This document shows, piece after piece, positions 13,643 to 24,517 of a stretch of 64,000 nt of DNA. The stretch lies in NCBI RefSeq assembly GCF_963576545.1, contig NC_083646.1, positions 18,067,461 through 18,131,460 of the forward strand. Reading direction: 5' to 3'. Origin of the DNA: Limanda limanda. Taxonomy: Eukaryota; Chordata; Actinopteri; Pleuronectiformes; Pleuronectidae. The translations under genes were made by a program, and so were the position numbers. Positions within the stretch are counted from its first letter, which is position 1; every line of letters begins with the position of its first letter. Below the pieces are notes generated by a model. The model saw only the letters and a program-made list of their open reading frames with translations. It searched no databases and had not been told where the DNA came from.

Positions 13643-13849
13643 ACGCAAGTGTTCAAACAGATTATGTAAGAGCTGTGTGTCTCTGGGTGTGTTAGTGTGT
13701 GAGGTCGAATGTGCAGCGCGTCTATCCATTCTGTGCATGTGAGAAATGTAGATCAACTGTGTGTGTGTGTGTGAGTGTGTGTGTGACAGAGAGAGAGAGA
13801 TAGAGAGCGACTGGGCCGGGGCAGCAAGCAGACCCTCTCAGACACCCCT

Positions 13850-14095
13850 CTGACCCCCCTCGCCCTCCCTCGTGTGATGGGCTGTCGTGAATGTTAATGT
13901 TCTGTGATGGCTGTGGAGCAAATAAGTGTTTCTGACACAGTACAGACTCCCATTACAGGAGCAAGCCAAATGGGCTCGCTAGTGCCTTAATGAGCAGGCA
14001 GGTCAGTCAGCCGCAGCCACTGTACCAGTCCCACACGCCGCTAATGCAGGGACGGACCTCAGCACCCCCCCGACAAGACCCAGAGATATAAAACC
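13850..14095. promoter_or_regulatory. candidate conserved non-coding element
   Basis: Mixed-composition unique block: GAATGTTAATGTTCTGTG, GGAGCAAATAAGTG, GTGCCTTAATGAGCAGGC and CCGCTAATGCAGGG. Stands out from the surrounding simple repeats. Inferred enhancer. Confidence 0.35.
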
Positions 14096-14099
14096 TGCT

Positions 14100-15790
14100 T
14101 TCCTCTGCCCTCTTCTGAAAAGCTCCGTGACTTTTACTGAAAACTGTTAGTGAGAAGCCGGGAAAGTTTCGTCACTTGAAACATAATAAATCTCAATATG
14201 TGTTCAAGTTCTACCATAATTCAGAATAAAAAATGTTGCAAATATTGCAAGAAACATCAATTGGATTTTAATCAAATTCATAAAGAAAAATGTATTGTTC
14301 CCTTGAACAACGGTTGTCACTAGCTGCTTTCAGACATGAATTGAACTCCAGACTAACTCTTGAAATTACCCAGAGGAGCTGTATGTGGGAATTAAAATGT
14401 CTAATTCAGTTGCTCCGGATTTTCTCTGGAGTTTTTCTTGACAGTCCCATTGTAAAAACTCAATACAGTGGGATTTTGTCCTCAGATTTCCTGTGAGCAG
14501 GTGGGCACAAGGATTATGTTTCCAGCATGCAGGGATGCAAAAATGAGGCAAAAAAATATTAGAAATAAAGACATAGAACATGTTGACTTGGAGCTTTTGG
14601 TGATAAGGGCTGACGCTGGTGTGGAAGTTCTGTAAACGTTTTCACAAGAAAACTATTAGCCATAATTGTAATTCATTTTTTTGACGTTCATTTAGGAAAC
14701 TATTTAGAGAATTAAGTTTTCATGTGCAAGAAAGTTAGACCCGTGAACATAGTTAGTCAGGGACAGATCATGATATGTTTTGTATAATTATTTTCAACAA
14801 CATTGATGTATACAGACAATCTTTACAAAAAGAAGCAACTACTCTTAAATTAGCTTTTGCTTCTCTTCTAGAGCTGCCAAAACAGTTCTGCCTTGTAAAC
14901 CATTCATTTAAGAAATGCCACATGTCAAATTGGTTTCAAAAACACAAAGAGGGAACGCCTGCGATATATTCTGCTTAAAGCCAAACCAAGAGCCTTGTCC
15001 ATCGTGAAGTCCCAGTTAGCCTGACAGCCTGTGGACACTGTAAACTCAGTCACAAGCAGTCCAGTGCAGCTACAAGCCTGTGAACAAAGATCCTGTCTCT
15101 CTCTCTTCTCCCTCCGGATTGTCAGGAGAAAGTACAGCGTGTAGGTTTGAGTCAAACAGTTATCTCTGAAAAAAAAACCTTTGGAAAGCACATCGCTTGG
15201 CTGACTCATCACAATTTGGAGGCAAAATGATTCCTCCTGCTTCCACCTGAGGAGAGGCAAGATCAGATAGCTAAGGGAGAGTGAGGGGTAAAGGTAGAGT
15301 AGCCGGGAAGCGGACATTAGGCCTGATTGAGACGCGTGGCAGACAGAGAATCACCTAGTGCGTCAGAGCACATCCTCACAGTTGGCCGGGCTGTCTCTCA
15401 AAACTCTCCAAATAGTCTAAAGTCGACCTGTTGGAGTTACTGAGTCGTCACACTACATGTTGTAGCCCCGGAGCAATGGGCCCACCAAGGTGTCTCTTTT
15501 CCTTGCGCTGTGGGACTTGTTAGAGGTGCTATTTTGGAACTTCTCTGCCTTCGTTCTATAGCTACTGCAAAAAACTCCTTGAGATCGACCAGGCAGGTTA
15601 TAAAATTCTGCTTCCTAGTGGAGAGCGATCCGAGCGAAATTGTTGGATTTGCCCCGTTAAATTTAAAATGTCACAATCAACAGATACACCTGGTTTAGTT
15701 TTTATTTATCTTTTTTTATGAGTAATAAGAATAAGGAAAAACTAGAGAAAGGCAGCTTCTGTTTCCTCCTTTCAAATCTACAGAGGCATG
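14100..15790. other. non-coding; no gene seen
   Basis: Ordinary intergenic sequence. Around 15000-15470 it is less AT-rich and could hold regulatory DNA, but no specific feature is supported. Confidence 0.45.
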
Positions 15791-15795
15791 GAGAG

Positions 15796-15799
<4 letters not shown>

Positions 15800-15887
<88 letters not shown>
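15800..15887. repeat. (GA)n microsatellite, 88 bp
   Basis: Pure purine tract on the plus strand. Mirror-symmetric polypurine DNA of this length can adopt triplex (H-DNA) structure. Confidence 0.95.
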
Positions 15888-15889
<2 letters not shown>

Positions 15890-18470
15890 AGCATCTCAGC
15901 ACTGTGTCGTCTTTAGTTTACTATTTTATTTTCTGTTTCATAAAGATGGAAAGAAAACTTTATAGGAGAGGACTGACAGCGACTTTTTAAAAAAAATATA
16001 TTTGATATACTCCACTTCTCCAAGCCCATCTCCGTGGTCTCTGACAGCTTAGACAAAGTACAGTAGATACCGCCAAGTTCAGGTTTTCTCTCGAATGACT
16101 GCTTTCTTATTGTGTATGTGCTTTGTATTTGCAATTCTACACCTTCACTAGTGAATGTGGATACTTATATTTATTTTACACCGAAATTAGCAGGTATTTT
16201 AAACATAAAAACCTGAAAAACCTACTGAAAAGAAGTCGATTACCTCCTTTCCATCTAGAAGAGTTTCGCCTTTTGTTTCCCCCCCAGTGAACCATGTTAG
16301 TTGTCACAAACTCTCCGTAAACTGAGAAGCTCTCTCACCTCCCTTGCCAGTTTTGTTTTTTTGCACGATACCAAAATCGCTACTGCATGTTGTTCCAAAT
16401 ATATAAAAAAACAGCTTATACCCAAACGTTCATGGCTAAATCTACGCCAACGCAAAAGTTCTGTGAACGCCGTATGATTGCGTCAGTAGAGGTGCAGCGT
16501 CTCGACTACTAAACTGAAGAAAAAAATAGCTTGTTCACCTTGGAGTCATGATTCCATCACTGCTGATGGTAGATGGAACCTATTAAAACCTGCGTCTACC
16601 GCAGAGTCATTTTACCTGGGAGGGACTGTCGATTGAATCCATTCCCATTGCAGACAAAAGCCAAACGTTGGTGGGTTTTTTTGACCAGTGGAAAGGGCTT
16701 TAATGTCCATAAAGACATGGATCAGAGGCTGGAGACACTATATAATGGAGGGTTAATCTGTTTAATTCAATTAAATTCATCAATCCCTAATCTATTTTGT
16801 TTAATGTTACAACATCACTTTGCAGTTTTGAAAGTAATAAGCCACATGACAACATGAGAGAGAAGTAGGTTTTCTGAGAAGAAACACCTTTCTGTTAACT
16901 GTCTACATTGGAAACAAAGGTTTCTGCATTACTCCGGGTCAGATGACACCAATACACCATTCAATACACAATTTTCCCATAATGGAGGTGCCAATGCAGA
17001 AACTTTTCCCTATAATGAGACTCAAAAGGTCACCGGAGCACTTGAAGGGATAAACCTTCATGTGAAAACACGATGGATAAAACGCCACAGAAGATAATTT
17101 ACTGAAAAACTAATTGGCAAACACTCTAACAAGACACCCCCGAGACAGATGATAAAGCATGAAAGGAATTCAAATGTGGAAAGAGAGTTTTTTTGTCCAA
17201 CTTGCTGTTTTGGGCTGAAAGCCTGACAAGAACATCGATGGTGGATGATTTGATTATGTTCAGTGACCAAGTTTTTAATGTACAAATAATGCCAAAGAAA
17301 TCAGATTCCTGTTCCCTGCAACATAAGCACGTGGCGATACACAAGATCAGGATCTGCATTGGGAACAAATTTTAAAGCACAGAAACATCCAATATAAACA
17401 TTATTATGGACATGTTATAATGAAAACACATAATGAAGTCGGTGATGAGAATGAGACAAAAGCAGTCATTAAAAACAAAGAGCAAAAACCAGCACAAAGT
17501 CGAAGGGAAGTAAAGAAACAACAGGAAACAACATAAACTGCCTTAGACAACGAGTGTTTCTTCATCTGGACTGCAGAGGAGAGAGAGTGCAACAAAACAA
17601 TAAGAACATATTTATGTTTTTTCATGTGTTTGGCAAATTGCAAATATGTTGCTATGGATACTGAATGCATCAGTATAATGTTTGCTTTAATCATTGGTGC
17701 TTTGTTACCTAAACTTAACCCTGGGCAGAGCTGTGGAGGGGAAGTGTCCGGTGCAACAGTCTTGTACTTTCAGTGTTCACCCTGTCTCCTGGTGACTTCA
17801 CCTCACTGTTAGTAAATATAGCACTTCAATTCATGTCAAGTGATCGAGCCATTGATTAATTAATCTTTAAAGTTTTATTTGCTGTCGCATATATAAATCT
17901 AATTTCTAAGAGACAGCAGATCACTGTGAGACTAGGATCAAATTAATATCACTTAAGAAAATAGGAAGAAATTATGTAAGTTGCTAACGTCATTGCTAAA
18001 AAAAAAAAGGTCAACCTCAAATTAATTAATTTTTGTCTGACTTTCTAATTTGTGGTTGTTCAAAACTTAAGAAATTAAAGTCCCTTACTATTTTTTCTTT
18101 TTTTTTGAGAAGTGACAACAACAGCCAGGCACTACTGGAAAAACATCTGCATCATATTTCTGCCAAGTAATTTGCAATAGATGGATTGTTTAAAAAAACA
18201 TATCCTACATTCCACAGCCAGCACAAACCCTTCTGTTTCCAGACAAACCTGAGGACCTCATTTGTATGTTTCATACGACCTCCTGAACACAATGGAAAAT
18301 GGAAGCAAAGGTCAGTGTTAAGTCTCCCCTGGCTTTTGTTCTTTAAAACAACAATATGGTATTGATCTGTCCTGAATGATAAACACAAATGTGTTGGTAA
18401 AACACAGTCTCTTTTGACCTTTAGCAATTACTTCTACATGGTTTTAGCGATACTGTGGATGAAAAAACAA
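15890..18470. other. non-coding; no gene seen
   Basis: AT-rich intergenic sequence. I looked for spliced exons and repeats and found none I could name. Confidence 0.45.
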
Positions 18471-18519
18471 TGTCCCACTCATATTCCTTTCTTTTTTTTT
18501 GTCTTCTTTTTTTAAATGC

Positions 18520-18670
18520 AACAATACCTGCACCTTAATCGAGTGGCATAGTGAAGGACTATAGTTAGATTTCACAGATGCTGCTCATTACAGTTAGATC
18601 ACGGCGATTAAACCATTATGGCAATAAGTAACTCTAATGACAACAAGCTGTGACTCAGCTTTACAGCTTC
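18520..18670. promoter_or_regulatory. candidate conserved non-coding element
   Basis: Short repeat-free block with CACCTTAATCGAGTGG, GATCACGGCGATTAAACC and TGACAACAAGCTGTGACTCAGC (the last holds AP-1-like TGACTCAGC). Inferred only. Confidence 0.3.
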
Positions 18671-18889
18671 TTACGTATGAAAACACCTTATTGCTAAATT
18701 ACTTTGGAGCAGGATTTTGAACTTTGATGCTTGTTACTGGATGTTTTACCCAATGAGATGCCCCGTGGGAAAAAAGTCAAACTCCCTATTGTGAAAATAG
18801 CTACGCACGATGAACTATTCTACATATTTAGCTAGAATAGGACTCAGTGAGCTGCACCTATAAACCCATAGATACCAGCAAACTCTTAA

Positions 18890-19150
18890 TGTGCACAAAT
18901 ACACATTAAGATCCTTGACTTATTCCCAGGGAAATCTGTCAACATGTGGAAAAATAGAGAGATTAAATGAAAAAATAATTGTATCTGCCCCTGATCCAGA
19001 TGGTGTAATGGTTGTTCCCTGACCCCCAGCACATCATTCCACTAAGTTTTGAGGAAACCCGTTCAGTTGTTTTGTGTTTTTCTTGCTTAAAAACCAACAA
19101 AACAAATGGTCAGGGGTGAAACCACATCTTGGTGGTGGCGTTACCAAAGC
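18890..19150 (-). repeat. dispersed fish repeat, family II, copy 1
   Basis: On the minus strand it reads gtttcacccctgacc, a T/G-rich run, aagcaagaaaaac, aactgaacgggtttcc, caaaacttagtggaatgatg, then gggaataagtcaaggatc. This matches the order of a common teleost repeat that also occurs at about 43425-43530 and 56200-56425 here. Confidence 0.55.
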
Positions 19151-20632
19151 AAACATCAGGCATTTCATTCCTCTATTGAACTGAACTGTCATGTTTTATC
19201 TCATGAAGTAAGAAAATACCCATATAATGCTATAGGCTACAAATAAAGAGCCTAATAATAAGCATACTGTGAACCAAAACAACATCAAATGCCTGCTTAC
19301 AGCATCTCAGTTATATCTGGTGGTGAGCTTAACTCAGTCTAAGTTGTCTGACAGAGTTGAAGTGTGTTGTGATGACCCATGATTACAACCTCTTGACCTT
19401 GTTCTCTGACCTCAAGTGGGTGTGAGAACACACTCCTCACACAGTTTTTGGAGACTACCAACATTGGTAAGCACGGTATATGGAAACCAAATGAGACGGA
19501 CCCATTTTGGAAATAACCCAATATAAATATAACTGTAATTTATCTTAATTTAGACTATATAGAAGTTTAAACAAAAGAAAAAAGGAGTAAAGCATTCTAA
19601 ATGGCCATTTTCAATTTTGATGTAGATTTAGACGATGCAGAGGTGTAGCACATTTAAACTTTGTATATATAGCGTTTTCTCTCTATAACATCAGTAATTA
19701 TAAATTTGGAAAACACTCTTGAGAGTTCAGCGGGTCAGAATGAGATGACTGAAATGGTGAAAAGCGAACCCCCCACAGGCGAAAACCTCTTGACCTGTGG
19801 AATGACTGCAGGGAGGTGCTGGCAGCAAGGGGCTGATAGAGGCCACTCACCGGGACATCCTGGACATGTCTGCTCTGGCAGCAGGGCTCTGAAAACTGCC
19901 GCAAATACACACACATCATCACACACAAACACACACCTACACGCTCACAAAGACCTTATCTCTGAGAAGTGAGGAAGAAGAGGGGGCCACTTTGGAGCTT
20001 AAAGTTGAGGGGATGTTATCCTACATTGCATCCTAATGATAAGAAAAAGCAAGCCCTTGATTTAGCTGTGTTACTCACCAGATATTATTAGATTTAAAAA
20101 ATCCAAATTTGACCTTTTCTGTGAATGCTCTGCTTTATGTTGGTCTTTATGCTGCATTTTATCAATATATTAATTTGCTAAGATCAGCCGTGCCAAGGGT
20201 TTTTTCGTCAGCTGACATTTACGTTTAATTTCACCCTCAATAAAAAAGGAATATGTTTTTGAAATGAAATAATGTATTTACACACCCACGGGCAGTTTTA
20301 TTTATGGTAACTGCAAATACATACATATTTTTCTAATAATAATGTGCTTCTCTTTAATTGGAATGAAAGGCCATTCCATTGATTCTTGAGAGGGGCCACA
20401 ACGGCACCGTGCTGTCTGCTAATGTGTGTGTGTGCGTGTGTGTGTGTGTGTCTGTGTTTGTGCACACGTGTGTTCACAGTGTCTCTACACAGCTCTTTGT
20501 CATGCTTCTTAAATTTCATTTTAAGCTTTGATCACATTAGTGCTTTTCTCACCATGTTAATGTTAGTCAATGAATAGATGAATAAATATTCAATTAAGTC
20601 TGATATGTGTGTGGCAGTGTGTTTGAGTGATG

Positions 20633-20666
<34 letters not shown>

Positions 20667-20687
20667 GTGTGTGTGTGTGTGTGTGAT

Positions 20688-20719
<32 letters not shown>

Positions 20720-20724
20720 GAGAG
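20633..20724. repeat. compound (GT)n-(GA)n microsatellite
   Basis: GT tract (20633-20685) passing directly into a GA tract (20688-20724). Confidence 0.9.
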
Positions 20725-20819
20725 GTTGAGTGTGTGTATGTTGATGTGTAATGATGTGTAAATATATTTATGGCTCAGGGTCACAGTGGTATTAACCTGA
20801 CCCAGACTTTGACTCCCTC

Positions 20820-20987
20820 TCCTTCTCTCTCTCTCTATCTCTTGCTCTCTCTCTCTCTCTAGGGAACTGTTTTGCTGTTGTTGTGTGTTTCAGTCTCTCA
20901 CTTTCAGTCAGCTTTTGTGGGCCTTCTCCCTTATATTACCATAAAGACGTCAAGTCTCTGTTTGTGTGTGTGTGTGTGTGTGTGTGT
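20820..20987. repeat. (CT)n and (GT)n tracts
   Basis: CT-rich stretch at about 20818-20862 and GT tract at about 20961-20987. Confidence 0.8.
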
Positions 20988-21036
20988 CACAAGATACTTG
21001 TTTGATACCCAAAGGGTTCCATAGCTTTTCGGATAT

Positions 21037-21150
21037 TATCTATCCATCATCTATACTGCTTATCCTTTTTAAGGGTCGCAGGGGTGATCTGGAGCCAATC
21101 TCAGCTCACGTTGGGTGAGAGGCAGAGCAGACCCTGGTCAGCTTGCCGAG
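21037..21150 (-). repeat. SINE-like dispersed repeat, copy 2 (tail half)
   Basis: Contains tatccatcatctatactgc, ttatccttttt, gggtcgcaggggtgatctgg, caatctcagctcacgttggg: the tail half of the family at 1681 and 46652, in minus orientation. Truncated at about 21150, with the tRNA-like head missing. Confidence 0.65.
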
Positions 21151-21531
21151 GCTTTTAGTGTATCATTGGCAGAAGGAAAAAACAAAGGAAGGTAGATCTT
21201 TTATTGTTTTTTTATCAGAAAGTGAGATAAAGCTCTGCATTAATCCCTTTACTCAGCTGTCCCACAAGGGGACCGACTGCATCCTGCCCCACCTTGGAGA
21301 AGGGAAAGGTATCCAGTTAAACGTCCCATCAGTCAAGCATATGCCAAAGGCCTACATCTTATTCAAGTTTTAAACCTCTAATTGGTAACGTTTAAAAGGC
21401 GTTTAAGTGTGCCCTTTCTTCTCCCTTTTCTCATTTCCCATTTAATGTGTTGTGTCAAAGTCTATTACCTCAGTTGGACGTTTCTGTCCCTTAAGTTGAA
21501 AAGGGGAAGGAGGGAGGGGTGAGAGGGGGGG

Positions 21532-21700
<169 letters not shown>

Positions 21701-21759
21701 TGGAGGAGTGAGAAAAAAAAGAGAAGCCATCAGCTGAGGTTTGCCAGGTCGATAAAGCT

Positions 21760-22335
21760 TTTAGATTTGGAGATGTTTTCAGGGGGAGCCCATTTCCTGC
21801 GGCTAAGAGTTGTTAATGGAGCTTAAGGAATTATCTTATGACTCTCGCGTTGAGAGCAGTTTGTTTCAGCCCGGACCTCGCTGCTGCTGCTGTGTGTCGG
21901 AGTGGCTGAATATGCTGCTGTCAAACCCGCTTAATGAAAAGTAACGCGTCGCTGATTACAGTTTTATTTGGTCTCTATGTAAAAAGCCCCTGTTAATTTA
22001 CCATCCCGCTCCCTCTGTGTGTTCGTATTTGCCACGGCTGAATGATTTAGTTATAGTCTCTCTCTCTCTCTCTCGCTCTCTCTCTCTCCCTCCACGTCTC
22101 TTTCTCTCAAATAAAAAGCCACTTGGTTCAGAGGTCTAATAAAACCTGTCCTGGTGCTAAATTAATTAAATGCGTTGTCGTGTTATCTGTAGGGACTTAA
22201 ACGCGCCGCCTAATTTATCTATCAGCAGGTTTATTAAAAATAAAAAAGGGCAAATATGAATAATATCAAAGTCAATAGGGGATTATGTATAAATATGTCA
22301 TCTCCTCCAGTTTATTTGGCCGCCATGTCAACTTA
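21760..22335. promoter_or_regulatory. candidate conserved non-coding element 3' of irx4
   Basis: Lies 1.5-2 kb past the irx4 stop codon, between a long GA tract and the 3' UTR. It carries many homeodomain-type cores (CTGATTACAG, GTTAATTTAC, AAATTAATTAAATG, CTAATTTATC) interleaved with GC words, and is interrupted only by a short (CT)n at 22057-22090. No long reading frame in it looks like protein. Inferred regulatory. Confidence 0.4.
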
Positions 22336-22539
22336 AGAAAGGCTGCAGGCAAGGTTTTTTCCGACCCTGGACAGCAAATAAAAACATACATCCTGACTGA
22401 TATATATATAAAATCCCCTTTGTCCACCATAGCACTTTCTTGCAAGAGATGGTGTGTGTATATGTGTGTTTTGGGGGGGTGGGGGGTCTCAATCGTTTGT
22501 GCTTTTCCCATTAAAATTCATCACCGAAGCCCCCCGCCT

Positions 22540-23110
22540 CACCCCTCCTCACAGGACAGACCGAGTCCCCCGAGAGCTCCACTTTCGCCATTACTGTCAA
22601 GTACCCTTGACTCCTTTCGTTTTGCCCTTTTATCTACAACAACTAATTCGAGTTCCTTTGCCCTTTTCACTTTAAGACGTGGCGAGGGCCTCTCCCGTAA
22701 AGCCCTTTCACTTTTCAGAAGAGGAATCAGCATCTATCCTGTTTTTTCTCCCCCTCCACGTCTCTGGGAAATCGAGGGGTTAGTGTCAAAACGAAAACTC
22801 CTCACTTCACATTATTTCGCAGGGGGAGGTCTCCGTTTTTTTTTTGAACCCATTAATGGACGTATATGGCGAATAACTTACCCTTTTGACAGCTGCATCA
22901 TGGACAGTGTTGAGATGTTTCGATAATATTATCAGAGATCAGCGAGGGGAAATCAATAGGCTGACATGAAATATGACTGCGAACATCCCAATTACAGCCT
23001 GTTTAGAGGGAATTAATGAGGCAGATCTTAGATACTGATATTGCTCTGTCTTGAGGGTTGAGCTGCCTCATTTTCTCGCTGTCACTGAGCGAGAGTGAAT
23101 GCTCTCCCGA
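22540..23110. promoter_or_regulatory. candidate conserved non-coding block next to irx4 3' end
   Basis: Unique-looking sequence of mixed composition, with words such as CCATTAATGG (about 22849-22858), TCAATAGGCTGACATG and GGAATTAATGAGGC. A 213-codon open frame crosses it on the plus strand but shows no protein-like pattern. Could be regulatory or distal 3' UTR of irx4. Confidence 0.3.
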
Positions 23111-23327
23111 AGAAAAAAAGATTAGAAGAAGAGGCTTGGAGATGTTGAGGTATACGCCTGTTTTAACGTGTTAAAAATGAAGTGGAATGATAAAAATAAT
23201 TTTACTTATAAAATATTTGTTGTAAAAGACGAGGGAAAAAAAGCTAAAGAAGGAATGTCGAGGCCTGTATTTCAGCACCATGGACAGCAACTCCCACCAC
23301 GAGCCCAGCATCAGAAAGCGACTGCAT

Positions 23328-23333
23328 TTTATT
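23328..23333 (-). terminator. irx4: candidate irx4 polyadenylation signal AATAAA
   Basis: First clear AATAAA on the minus strand after the stop codon (TTTATT on the plus strand), about 457 nt past the TAA. About 10-45 nt beyond it the minus strand is GT-rich (around 23283-23318), as expected of a downstream element. It implies a 3' UTR of roughly 0.5 kb. Longer alternative 3' ends are possible. Confidence 0.45.
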
Positions 23334-23789
23334 TTCAGTGAACAAAGTTGAATCTCTCTCGCCCACTCACTGGGAAGAGCTGTGCATTTGTGAGACTTTT
23401 TTTCTTTTTCTTTTTTCATTTAATAGTGATACTCAACTGTTGAGACCTAAATAATATTCAATTACATTTGCATGCGCATAGTAAATAAAAAATAAAAATC
23501 ATGTAAACCTCAGGCCTACCCCCCTCCCTCCCCCCACCTCCCCATATGTAAACTGTCTTTATACAATTCGATACGTTTTTGTGCGTGCGTTGAATCAAAG
23601 AAGCCAAACGGACCCGGCAATTATCTCACTTGTGTGACGCCAATGTAACGGGATACATATAGCTACCATTGAAAAATTAGTAAAACATAATGAAGGGGGG
23701 ACATGGAGACGCAAGAGGCTTTTCCATTCGGCTTTCAGTCAGTCACAAGTCTGTGTCTTTTTGCATTTAAAGGGGTCGTTTTGGTTTCG

Positions 23790-24517
23790 TTAGGAGCAAA
23801 AAAGTTTGTTGATGGTTTTGGGGAAACTCATGGCACTGCTGTCTTTGGAGGAGTCCTGGTGCTGCTGCTGCTGCTGATGCTGCTGATGCTGCTGCACCGC
23901 CGCGCTCCTCTCGGCCTCCAGCATGGCGCCTTTGGGGTTCGCGGTCCAAGAGACGGTGGTGTTGGTCAGGGCCTGGTTCAAAGTGCTGTGCCTGAACAAG
24001 GGGTCGTGGAAGACCCCGTCCACCCAGTTCCGCAGGGTCGTGACCGGCGAGTCCTGCCTGTTGTCCAGGCCGGCCACGGGCGAGGTAGCGGCGGGGGACG
24101 GGGTGAGGGAGGAGGGCGGCGGCTGGCACCTCAGCATGCAGGACGGGTACTCAGTCTGGTTCAGGGACGTGGCGGTCTGGGCCAGAGACCAGATCCGGGG
24201 TTTGCCGTCCAGTATCTGCTGCTGCTGCTGGTTGTAACACGCCTTGGCCTGCTGCCTGCTGTCCGCCTGGAAATCCTCCGGGCTCGTCTTGAGACAGCTT
24301 TTGCTCAAGTCCTGCTCCCCCCCGAGAGAAACGGGGATGGAGAGTTTCAGAGACGTGTCCTTGAGGAGGTGCTCTTCGGGGCAGTCGGTCGTCGTGGTCA
24401 TGTGCGTGTTCATGAGGTATCGGTGCTTCAGCTCGCACTCGGAGCTCTCAGACTCCAGCGTTTCGAAGTCGTCCAGGTCGCTCAGCTGCAGGTCCTTATC
24501 AGCCCGGCTCCTGGTCT
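23790..24517 (-). CDS. irx4: irx4 coding exon 5 (C-terminal half and stop)
   Basis: Codes the rest of Glu239 and residues 240-480, then TAA at 23792-23790. It carries [34 protein letters not shown], the Iro-type tail [18 protein letters not shown] and the terminal NKLFCS. Acceptor CTCTCTCCCAG ends at 24518. Two glutamine tracts are visible: five Gln at about 335-339 and a Gln/His tract at 447-459 encoded by CAG/CAT repeats (about 23858-23900). The exon is markedly GC-rich. This part of Irx proteins is thought to hold regulatory and cofactor-binding segments rather than DNA binding. Confidence 0.95.

Noticed and set aside
22285..22926. A 213-codon plus-strand open frame
   Set aside because: No domain, no splice context, Ser/Pro/Arg-rich from pyrimidine-rich DNA. 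More likely non-coding DNA near the irx4 3' end.
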